From contig SFBL01000034.1 in NCBI GenBank assembly GCA_007095785.1, positions 1 to 64,000 on the forward strand: 64,000 nucleotides of DNA. Reading direction: 5' to 3'. The position numbers and the translations under genes were made by a program. The notes beneath the pieces are model-generated. The model saw nothing but the letters and a program-made list of their open reading frames with translations. It searched no databases and had not been told where the DNA came from. Positions 1 through 7,177 of the stretch are shown here, one piece after another. This DNA is from Microcystis aeruginosa Ma_SC_T_19800800_S464 (GTDB lineage Bacteria > Cyanobacteriota > Cyanobacteriia > Cyanobacteriales > Microcystaceae). Positions within the stretch are counted from its first letter, which is position 1. Each line of letters begins with the position of its first letter.

Positions 1-149
1 ACATCAGTAAATACTTCTTTGTCTAAAAAAGTAATCGATTCCCTATCTAAATAATCGATCAATTCAGGAAAAAATAACTCGATAAATTCAACAAAAAAGG
101 TGGAGATTAACTCCTTAAACAAGCGGTCATGGTCAATATTATTAGTCAT
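1..149 (-). CDS. Rpn/PD-(D/E)XK family nuclease, N-terminal part (cut by window edge)
   Basis: Only the first 49 codons are inside the window; the gene runs off the left edge. The protein begins MTNNIDHDRLFKEL and continues with a hydrophobic and acidic stretch containing FFPELIDYLD and FLDKEVFTD. This start is characteristic of the large cyanobacterial family of Rpn-type recombination-promoting nucleases (also labelled PD-(D/E)XK nuclease-family transposases). The catalytic region is outside the window, so activity cannot be judged. A 33-bp palindrome of the same kind found in the Rpn pseudogene near 51.7 kb lies about 145 bp upstream. Confidence 0.7.
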   Translation of the reverse strand, partial: MTNNIDHDRLFKELISTFFVEFIELFFPELIDYLDRESITFLDKEVFTD

Positions 150-292
150 GTAATATCATCTTAACTAATCTGAGCGATGAATGACTACTCTTATCTATTG
201 TATTCTGAAAAGTCGGTTTTGGCAACGGATTGTTATGACCTCACCCCCTTAACCTACGAGCATAGGGGGATGCTTTCCGCAAAAAACCCCAC

Positions 293-325
293 AGAAAACG
301 GGTTTCTTGAAGAAACCCGTTTTCT
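293..325. repeat. 33-bp perfect palindrome, copy 1
   Basis: Arms AGAAAACGGGTTTCTT and its exact reverse complement flank a single central G. A second version, with arms ending TCTC, lies at 51688-51720 inside a broken Rpn-type gene. Transcribed from either strand it would fold into a 16-bp hairpin. It sits in a 384-bp gap (150-533) in which I see no gene. Confidence 0.85.
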
Positions 326-533
326 CGAGAAAAAAAACTGGAGCGAGCGCTTTTCGCCACCCCAGTGCTGTCACGGAATTCAATTCTGTATCTAAATTAA
401 CACATTATTGGTAGCAAGCATGATTAAGGAAATTGGAAATTTTTCCAAAAGGGGTTTCCAAAAGCTGTAACCCTCACTGACAGGGGATTTCGAGCCTGAT
501 AAAGCCCAAATTTTTGGAGTCTATCCTCGAAAA

Positions 534-1961
534 TTAAACTTCGGCGCTGAGATGTTCCCCCAGATGCACGGTTTTCACCCATTTTAAACGTTTAGGACGC
601 AAAGCCATCCGCAGGCTGACACTGGGAATAATAATAAACCAGTGCATCATATAAATCATGCCGCGAATGGTTTGAGCAAGGATGTCCAAACCGAGAGCAA
701 ACGTGAATTTTTTACCCGTATTGACTCGGATTAATCCTGTCACCATCCCCCAGAGAGAAAGGGAAAGAGCCAAACCAGTTAAAGGAGTTAAAATCGGAGC
801 TTGATGCTGGGTAATAGTGATTAAAAGATCGGGAATAGCGGCCGCAGGTAAGATATATTGAACGATCAAAAAAGCAATTAAATCAAACTTTTTCGGCCAA
901 GGCATGGGAGACTTTAAAATCGCTTTCCAATAGTCGAGATAACGCTGAAAACCACCTTCGGCCCAACGATTGCGCTGATGCCATAAAGCGATCGCAGTTG
1001 TCACCCCTTCTTCCGCTACTGCGGGAAAATTTAAGACATTAATTTTCCAATTATCGATATGGAGACGAATAGTTAAATCGAGATCGTCGGTGATTGTTTG
1101 TTCATTCCAACCCCCGCAACGATTTAAGGCACTACGACGGACAAATTGACCATTTCCGCGCAATTCTCCGATCCCTCCCACCGCGATCCGTTGCTGTTGG
1201 AAACAGCTATCAAAGATCATTTCCACCGCTTGTCCTTTTGTCCAGAAATTTTCGGCAGCATTGGCGATCGCTTTTCGCACCTGTACCGCACCCACTTCTC
1301 GATCGTCGAACATTGGGACTACATGACGCAGTAAATCGGAGGATAATCCCGCATCCGCATCGAATACGCCGATAATTTCCCCGTTAGTCAGGGATAAAAT
1401 CTGATTCAAGGCCCCGGATTTGCCACCTCCGGCATTAGCAGGACGATGGAGAATTTTTAATTGGGGATATTCTAAAGCAAGGCGATCGAGAATTGCCCCG
1501 GTGTTATCGGTACTATAGTCATCGACGATCCAAACTTCTAACTTATCTTGGGGATAGTCTAGATGACAGAGATAATTAACCAGCTTCGTGATTACGGTTT
1601 CTTCATTTTTGGCCGCTACTAAGAGGGACACCCTGGGGACAGAGGTTAAATCCTGATCTGGTAAAGGAATTGGCGGCGTTTCCGGTTTGGTGAACAGCAG
1701 CCGCAAAGCTTGCCCCGATAGTACCATGGTTAAGGCGATAATTGCCCAATAACCCCAACTCAGCCAATGAAGTCCGATAATTATTGTCCAGATCGCCATG
1801 AGGCTAAAAGCCGCTTTCTGTCTGCGTCCCGATCGGCCCTGAAAAATTTCGCTTCTAAATTCGTCCTCCTCATCTTCGGGATCGGACCAGTCAGATAGGA
1901 GGGAACCAATCGGGTCTAATTCTTCGTTATCATCCTCTCGCGACCAATAATTTTCTGCCAT
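534..1961 (-). CDS. mgdA: Beta-monoglucosyldiacylglycerol synthase (family 2 glycosyltransferase)
   Basis: Likely transfers glucose from UDP-glucose to diacylglycerol, the first step of cyanobacterial galactolipid synthesis (MgdA, Sll1377 type), at the membrane. The 475 residues start with an acidic tail (about 1-45), followed by two membrane segments (about 52-90). A GT2 catalytic domain follows, with VDD at 146-148, DAD at 201-203, TDDLD at 291-295 and the QxxRW motif (QRNRW) at 329-333. Further hydrophobic segments occupy the C-terminal 120 residues. This is the membrane-anchored processive-GT architecture of MgdA. It is monocistronic, with about 210 bp of upstream sequence before the divergent next gene. 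A general GT2 membrane glucosyltransferase is the alternative reading. Confidence 0.82.
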   Translation of the reverse strand: MAENYWSREDDNEELDPIGSLLSDWSDPEDEEDEFRSEIFQGRSGRRQKAAFSLMAIWTIIIGLHWLSWGYWAIIALTMVLSGQALRLLFTKPETPPIPLPDQDLTSVPRVSLLVAAKNEETVITKLVNYLCHLDYPQDKLEVWIVDDYSTDNTGAILDRLALEYPQLKILHRPANAGGGKSGALNQILSLTNGEIIGVFDADAGLSSDLLRHVVPMFDDREVGAVQVRKAIANAAENFWTKGQAVEMIFDSCFQQQRIAVGGIGELRGNGQFVRRSALNRCGGWNEQTITDDLDLTIRLHIDNWKINVLNFPAVAEEGVTTAIALWHQRNRWAEGGFQRYLDYWKAILKSPMPWPKKFDLIAFLIVQYILPAAAIPDLLITITQHQAPILTPLTGLALSLSLWGMVTGLIRVNTGKKFTFALGLDILAQTIRGMIYMMHWFIIIPSVSLRMALRPKRLKWVKTVHLGEHLSAEV

Positions 1962-2172
1962 AATCGACTCAGGTTAAGTAACTGTTCAAATAGAAGCTTA
2001 TTTCTTGCTTTATCTTACCGAAAATTGTTAAAATTTTTAACAGAATCTTAAGTTTTTTCGGGAAAGAAACCCCAGTTTTTCAGGCTATTGGTTCCTTTTA
2101 CCCGATAAATGCGCTTTTTCGGTTAAGATTGCTTTGTTTACATTCGTTGAGAAAATTTAACATTTATCCCCT

Positions 2173-3408
2173 ATGTCAAACCTGCTCCTCTGTGTCGGAC
2201 TGATTTGTGGCTCAATTATTTGGGTGGAGATCGTGCGTGATTGCTATCATGCTCTGGCCCACCATTGGCAGCCCCTTTATCGTCTGCACGTCTGGCATCA
2301 TCGGGTTTTTCGTCCCGATCTGTCGGTCATGAGCGAGGAAATTTATCGCAAGGCGCACTGGTACAATGATGTACCGGAGGCCTTGGTCATGTTGGCTGCC
2401 AGTGTTTTACCGGTACTACTGGCCTACTCTTGGGGGTTCGATCGCCCTTGGTTGGGTTGGTTAGGATCGCTTTATACTTTGGCTTTTCTCAGTACGGCGA
2501 TCGGTCGAGGTTTAGGCATCGCCAATCTGGACGAATTAACCGATTTAACCCATCGTCCGGGGCAATTTGAGAGTTTACCGGCTCCATGGCGCGTTAATCG
2601 TACTTACCACTGGCGACACCATTTTGATAACCAAAAGGCTTATTATTGTGGAACTTTCACCTTTATGGATAAATTGATGGGGACGGCACTTTCTCTCAAG
2701 GGTAAAACGATCGCCATTACCGGAGCGAATGGAACTTTAGGGCGATCGCTGTTAAAGTACCTACAACTGAAGGGAGCCAAGGTGATCGCGCTCACTTCTG
2801 GGGAGAATGCGATCGCTATTGAAATTAACGGCGAATCAGTACCCATAAAAACCGTAAAATGGCAAATAGGTGAAGAAACGCAACTTGAAGACCTATTTAA
2901 GTCTGTAGATATACTAATTTTAAATCATGGCGTTAATGTCCACGGCCAAAGAACCCCAGAAGCGATCGAATTAGCCTACGAAGTGAATACTTTTTCCGTC
3001 TGGCGTTTAATGGAATTATTCTTCAAAACTGTCCGCACTAACGATCAAATTGCTCGCAAGGAAGTCTGGGTGAATACCTCGGAAGCGGAGGTTAATCCTG
3101 CCTTTAGTCCCCTCTACGAACTCAGTAAACGGGCGATCGGTGATATGATTACCCTGCGTCGTTTAGATGCTCCCTGTGTGGTGAGAAAGCTAATTCTTGG
3201 CCCTTTTAAGAGTAATTTAAATCCTGTGGGTATTATGTCCGCCGATTGGGTGGCTAAACAGATTATCAAGGCGGTACAGAGGGATAGCCGCAATATTATT
3301 ATTACTATTAATCCCTTGACTTTTATCACCTTTCCAATTAAGGAGTTCTCTGTTTCTACCTACTTAAAACTATTTACTCGTTCCCCAAAAAATAGGGAAA
3401 ATCCCTAA
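2173..3408 (+). CDS. Bifunctional sterol desaturase-like / short-chain dehydrogenase
   Basis: The 411-residue protein joins two domains. The N-terminal half is membrane-associated and rich in histidine clusters (YHALAHH near 25, LHVWHHRVFR near 40, TYHWRHHFDN near 150), as in fatty-acid-hydroxylase/sterol-desaturase di-iron proteins. The C-terminal half starts with a Rossmann motif TGANGTLG near residue 180 and resembles a short-chain dehydrogenase. It is interpreted as an integral-membrane lipid-modifying enzyme; the substrate is unknown. The fusion is known in cyanobacteria under this generic name. The ATG at 2173 gives the full histidine-rich domain. It is transcribed divergently from mgdA. 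Confidence 0.8.
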   Translation: MSNLLLCVGLICGSIIWVEIVRDCYHALAHHWQPLYRLHVWHHRVFRPDLSVMSEEIYRKAHWYNDVPEALVMLAASVLPVLLAYSWGFDRPWLGWLGSLYTLAFLSTAIGRGLGIANLDELTDLTHRPGQFESLPAPWRVNRTYHWRHHFDNQKAYYCGTFTFMDKLMGTALSLKGKTIAITGANGTLGRSLLKYLQLKGAKVIALTSGENAIAIEINGESVPIKTVKWQIGEETQLEDLFKSVDILILNHGVNVHGQRTPEAIELAYEVNTFSVWRLMELFFKTVRTNDQIARKEVWVNTSEAEVNPAFSPLYELSKRAIGDMITLRRLDAPCVVRKLILGPFKSNLNPVGIMSADWVAKQIIKAVQRDSRNIIITINPLTFITFPIKEFSVSTYLKLFTRSPKNRENP

Positions 3409-3508
3409 CTATTGATCAAGTTAATACATTCCAAACATTAATGTAAATAGATGATCAATCTTCCCAAAAGTACCTTGCTATTTAGATTTTGATGAGCGAT
3501 TACCCTGT

Positions 3509-3753
3509 GGGTGCATCTTATTTTTGTAAATCTACCGAGTTGGGATTTTTAAAGGGAAACTATCTTCTAAAATTGGTTGTTACTTCCGATTTTATCACTC
3601 AATCCAAGCCTTTGGGGGGTTCTACCCCCCAAACCCCCCGCGCATTAGGTTGACTGTGAGATGCTTACAGGCAGCTGCTGATATATCTGTAATAATTTAA
3701 GAGTCACTGATAATTGCTGATTGTCGGTATTTCTGCAAATATGAGATGCACCC
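3509..3753. mobile_element. Short inverted-repeat (MITE-like) element, 245 bp
   Basis: The 3409-3766 gap holds no gene. It contains a segment bounded by imperfect terminal inverted repeats: GGGTGCATCTTATTTTTG on the left, and on the right the complement of GGGTGCATCTCATATTTG. The interior has a G/C-run hairpin (ggggggttctacccccc) and no ORF. A related pair of ends bounds 24028-24152. It is called MITE-like because of the paired ends and the absence of coding capacity. No target duplication is evident. Confidence 0.55.
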
Positions 3754-3766
3754 GCTTAATTTATCC

Positions 3767-4711
3767 TTAATCGGGGATCAAGACTATTTTTCCGCGCACT
3801 CTTTCCGATTCACTATAATTATGAGCTTCTACCACCTGGGAAAAAGTATAGGTGCGATCGATTCTAACAGTTAATTTTCCCGATTCGATCGCTTCTTTGA
3901 GAAATTGCCAGTCAGACGCTTGTGCTTGAGCAAAAAATATCAGTTTCCCTTTTTGGGGCAACCAAGCAGTGAGATAATTTAAGAGGATAATCCCTGGATT
4001 TGGTAGGGTGGTTATATAGATGCCTTGGGGTTTTAAAAGCTGACGACAGTGCCAAAAAGAAGACTTAGCCACAGCATCGAATATTATATCATATTTCTGC
4101 TCAGTTTTTCTCCAATCTTCTTGGGTATAATCGATAACTTTGTCTGCTCCTAAAGAGGTGACATAATCGATATTTTTACTACTACAAACTCCATCTACTT
4201 CCGCAGAGAAAATTTTCCCTATCTGCACGGCAAAACTACCCACTCCTCCCGATGCACCATTAACTAAAATCCGATTCCCCGCTTGAATATTGCCAAAATC
4301 GCGCAAGACTTGCAAAGCGGTAGAAGCAGCCAAAGGAGTGGCGGCAGCTTCAATAAAACTCTGATTATGCGGTTTTTTAACTAACAGGGAAGCGGGAATA
4401 ATTGCATATTCAGCATAGGTTCTACCGGGTAATTGATTGAGAAAACCAAAAACCTCATCTCCGATCTGAAATTGTTCCACCTGACTACCTTTTTCAACGA
4501 TAATTCCCCCATAATCAAAACCTAATTGCAGGGGAAATTTATTGCCTGTGGCTATTTTGAGCATTCCCCGACGAATCTTCCAATCAATCGGATTAATCCC
4601 CGCTGCCATAATCTTAATTAAGACTTCCTTAGCTTGGGGAATTGGCTTTTCTATGTCTGTGTATTCGAGAACATTACTATCGCCATAGCGATTAATGATA
4701 ATAGCTTTCAT
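3767..4711 (-). CDS. NAD(P)-dependent alcohol dehydrogenase / quinone oxidoreductase-like (MDR)
   Basis: Medium-chain dehydrogenase/reductase of 314 residues, starting MKAIIINRYGDSN. An upstream in-frame ATG at 4777 would add 22 unusual residues and overlap the neighbour further, so 4711 is preferred. Visible features are the GroES-like N-terminal fold (AGINPIDWKIRRG), the GDEVFGF motif, the cofactor-binding ASGGVGSFAVQIGK and a Rossmann segment. Structural-zinc cysteines are absent, placing it with zinc-free quinone oxidoreductases. Presumably it reduces quinones or enones with NADPH. The substrate is unknown. Its start lies only 3 bp from the end of the next gene upstream, so the two are probably co-transcribed. 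Confidence 0.8.
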   Translation of the reverse strand: MKAIIINRYGDSNVLEYTDIEKPIPQAKEVLIKIMAAGINPIDWKIRRGMLKIATGNKFPLQLGFDYGGIIVEKGSQVEQFQIGDEVFGFLNQLPGRTYAEYAIIPASLLVKKPHNQSFIEAAATPLAASTALQVLRDFGNIQAGNRILVNGASGGVGSFAVQIGKIFSAEVDGVCSSKNIDYVTSLGADKVIDYTQEDWRKTEQKYDIIFDAVAKSSFWHCRQLLKPQGIYITTLPNPGIILLNYLTAWLPQKGKLIFFAQAQASDWQFLKEAIESGKLTVRIDRTYTFSQVVEAHNYSESERVRGKIVLIPD

Positions 4712-4713
4712 AA

Positions 4714-5100
4714 TTAAGAAAAAAGTTGATAAAATAGTAAAGGAGCAAAAGTAATGACCAAGAGAACAAAAATCCAAACTCGTCCCGCTAAAAGATTATA
4801 ATCTTGTCCTAATCTTGACCAAGAGTGACCGGCGATAAAATGACCGAACAGAAACTCAAAACCCACTGTTAATAGTAACCAAATTAAACCGATAGTAATT
4901 GCTTGACCGGACGATTCTAGACCCCAAAAATAGACAAGAGTGCCAATATAAAGACTAAAAAAGAGGATTCCTGTCAGGGTAGAAATTTGATGAGCGCGCA
5001 GTTCATCGAGATATTTTCCGTAGGTGCTTTCCCTGAGAATACCGTTACTAATTCCTATTACGATCATCGGGAGCCATAGGACAATGTAGCGACTAATCAT
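4714..5100 (-). CDS. Small four-segment membrane protein, unknown function
   Basis: The 128-residue protein starts MISRYIVLWLP; an ATG at 5217 adds a 39-residue extension without similarity to a signal and is not favoured. It has four hydrophobic segments (about residues 2-18, 40-60, 67-85 and 105-126) joined by short loops, including the polar loop RESTYGKYLDELRAHQ. No known family is recognised with confidence. It sits directly upstream of, and in the same direction as, the quinone oxidoreductase-like gene, with 2 bp between them. This suggests a two-gene unit, possibly membrane redox related, but that is only context. Confidence 0.7.
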   Translation of the reverse strand: MISRYIVLWLPMIVIGISNGILRESTYGKYLDELRAHQISTLTGILFFSLYIGTLVYFWGLESSGQAITIGLIWLLLTVGFEFLFGHFIAGHSWSRLGQDYNLLAGRVWIFVLLVITFAPLLFYQLFS

Positions 5101-5185
5101 AAGTTGTTGGTTTAGAACTCGCTCTAATTGGATTATAGCTATATTTGGCTGATAAATTGAAATATTTTGGTAAAAATTAATATTG

Positions 5186-5881
5186 TTACTTGCCTGAATT
5201 TTCAGCCAGATAATCAACTAGCTTTTTCACTGTTGTAAATTCTTGGCATTTTTCTTCAAGTTCGAATTCTTCTTCTAAAGCCATGATTAAGTCAATCGTA
5301 TCAAGTTCATCTCCTCCCCAATTTGATAATAAGCAACTATTCCGGCCAAAGCCAAAAGAACTATAAAAGCTATAAGAACTATAACTACTGACTCTTTCGG
5401 CAGATTGTAAATAAAATAGTTCATCCTCAATATGTATCTGAGACTTTTCCACCTCTAATTGATAACTAATTATCTCTTGAACTTTGATAAAAATTGCCAA
5501 TTGTCGTTCATTTTCTTGTGATGTTATTTTCTCGGTATCATCATTTTTTTTATCATTAATAACAGCATTAGCTTTTTGTTCTGCTATTTTAATAGCTTTC
5601 TCTTCATCGATTCTCTTTGATTCTAATAGACTGGATTTACTGAAAAATAACTGATACCTCATAACTTCAATTCTAGAATTAATTAAGTTTCGTATTATAT
5701 GAAATTCTACTTTATGACCACTTTCCTTGTAAATTCTTGTGGCTAAATCCCAAACAATATGATCGCGCTTTGCCTCTAGCTGATTTAATTTTTCTTCACT
5801 CAGAGATACCATATCATCTAAATACTGATTGATCATCATTGCCAGAATTTGCATCTCATAATTTTTGCTATCTTCATTCAT
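5186..5881 (-). CDS. Protein with acyl-carrier-like C-terminal domain lacking the phosphopantetheine serine
   Basis: The 231 residues start MNEDSKNYEM. This start is supported by GGAG 8 bp upstream, whereas the longer frame from 5935 has none. The N-terminal half (1-110) is predicted helical and charged. Residues about 130-231 resemble an acyl carrier protein: helix-1-like VQEIISYQLEVEKSQI, then WGGDELDTIDLIMALEEEFELE and a TTVKKLVDYL end. The segment is split by about 30 Ser/Tyr/Phe-rich residues. In true ACPs the DSL serine carries phosphopantetheine; here the triplet reads DEL, with glutamate at about 192. It is therefore unlikely to be an acyl carrier and may be a scaffold or regulatory protein. 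Function unknown. Confidence 0.6.
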   Translation of the reverse strand: MNEDSKNYEMQILAMMINQYLDDMVSLSEEKLNQLEAKRDHIVWDLATRIYKESGHKVEFHIIRNLINSRIEVMRYQLFFSKSSLLESKRIDEEKAIKIAEQKANAVINDKKNDDTEKITSQENERQLAIFIKVQEIISYQLEVEKSQIHIEDELFYLQSAERVSSYSSYSFYSSFGFGRNSCLLSNWGGDELDTIDLIMALEEEFELEEKCQEFTTVKKLVDYLAENSGK

Positions 5882-6046
5882 TTGATTAGCTCCGCTGCTG
5901 CAAAAAATCTCAATCATATTGTATCTCAAGATCAATACTTTTCTAAAAAATCTAGCTTATCAACACCAATCAAGCAATTTATCGGTTAATATGGTAGATA
6001 GGGCATTTATCATAAATATGAAGTATAACCGGATAGGGTATCGTCT

Positions 6047-6097
6047 CGGAGTCTCCCCAAAACAAAAACCTCATACTTCACCATTAAGATAACTGCC
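6047..6097. repeat. Dispersed intergenic repeat (GCAGTTATCTTAATGG family), reverse copy
   Basis: On the minus strand this reads gcagttatcttaatggtgaa, continuing into a TTTTTGTTTTGGGGAG-like stretch. Similar copies are at 22458-22513 and 40361-40419, and a weak partial one near 27915-27945. No ORF is conserved. It is probably an old dispersed element. The rest of the 5882-6646 gap holds the two elements listed next and nothing else recognised. Confidence 0.6.
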
Positions 6098-6151
6098 GTA
6101 TTATCGCCTCGATCTAGCTCAGGGACAATTCTTGATTTTTACCAGAGGTAT

Positions 6152-6263
6152 ATATAGCGTTTTTCAGTCTGCTGAGGTACAAAAGTTATGGGTTTTAGGC
6201 AAAAGGCAAGAGGCAAAAGGGAAGAAAAATAGGTGTACCTCACTAGCTTAGGAAACGCTATAA
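6152..6263. mobile_element. Small inverted-repeat element, about 112 bp
   Basis: The ends are imperfect inverted repeats of about 28 bp. The left reads TATAGCGTTTTTCAG then GAGGTACA; the right, reverse-complemented, reads TATAGCGTTTCCTAAG then GAGGTACA. The interior is purine-rich (gcaaaaggcaagaggcaaaa) and non-coding. It is interpreted as a MITE-like element. It lies between the ACP-like gene and the universal stress gene. Confidence 0.5.
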
Positions 6264-6274
6264 AATGGTAAAAA

Positions 6275-6320
6275 GGCGTGTAAACAAACTGACATTGTAT
6301 TTGTCAGAGATTTACACGCC
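6275..6320. repeat. Two-tier hairpin-forming sequence
   Basis: GGCGTGTAAA at the left and TTTACACGCC at the right are exact complements. Inside them CTGACA and TGTCAG are also complementary, around a 7-nt loop. The whole could fold as a long interrupted hairpin in RNA or DNA. No run of T follows on the plus strand, so a terminator role is not clear. Confidence 0.6.
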
Positions 6321-6646
6321 TAGAAAGCTTAAAATATCCGCTTTAAATCTATAATCCTCTATTAGCTCCGATAGCGATGTAATCTCGACCCTGTGCTGAC
6401 TATGATATATATCACAAATACTGATGAGTTAGGACAGGACAGGGGGTGACAGTGGAGTAAATGTTAATTTTTTTGGGGATTTAGCCACATTATCCGAAAA
6501 ATGTCACACTAGAGTTAGGGGATCGTCAGCGATCAATCATCAGCTTTCAGCAATTTTTGGCTATTTCCCCGGGGTATTGCTGGCAGCCGGGTGAAAAAAG
6601 ATTAACCTTAACTCTGACGTTATCTGCTATCGAGGAGGCTAATTCT

Positions 6647-7177
6647 ATGGATAATACGGAAACAATCTCAGTCGATCAGGATACCAACAAACTCTATAAT
6701 AAAATTCTCGTGGCTGTGGATTATCAAGATCCCACTCCAGAGGTATTGAATACGGCTATCCTCTTAGCGAAAACCTACGCTAGTGAGTTGCGGATTGTTT
6801 ATAGTCTGTCTCAACCTTTGACTCCCTACACGGAAACTTTTATTTATGGTAATCTGATCGGTTATGGTGGCGGTTATCCCCCCGATATGATCGCCTTAGA
6901 ACAACAAATTACCGAAGAAATGCAGGCGGAATTACAAGCTTGGTTAAACGGTTTAGTCGATCAAGCTAAAGAAGATAATATCACGGCCCGGGCTGATTAT
7001 TATATCGGTGATCCGGGACAGAAAATTTGTCAAGTTGCCCAGCAAGAGGGGATAGATTTAATTATTGTTGGTCGTCACGGTCGATCGGGTTTATCTGAGT
7101 TAATCTTAGGTAGTGTCAGTAATTATGTGGTGCATCATGCTCCCTGTTCGGTTTTGGTAGTACAAATTACTCATTAA
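6647..7177 (+). CDS. Universal stress protein (UspA family)
   Basis: The 176-residue single UspA domain starts at MDNTETIS, where GAGGAGG lies 8 bp upstream; the longer frame from 6557 lacks a comparable site. The domain starts YNKILVAVDYQD and ends with the nucleotide-binding signature GRHGRSGLSELILGSVSNYVVHHAPCSVLVV, which contains the G-2x-G-9x-G(S/T) pattern of ATP-binding Usp proteins. Likely a cytoplasmic stress or regulatory protein. Its 3' end overlaps by 11 bp the 3' end of the convergent comEC-like gene. Confidence 0.88.
   Translation: MDNTETISVDQDTNKLYNKILVAVDYQDPTPEVLNTAILLAKTYASELRIVYSLSQPLTPYTETFIYGNLIGYGGGYPPDMIALEQQITEEMQAELQAWLNGLVDQAKEDNITARADYYIGDPGQKICQVAQQEGIDLIIVGRHGRSGLSELILGSVSNYVVHHAPCSVLVVQITH

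Noticed and set aside
177-395. 72-codon plus-strand frame upstream of mgdA
   Set aside because: It runs through the 33-bp palindrome (ENGFLEETRFLEKK is the palindrome translated) and has no ribosome site or family resemblance.
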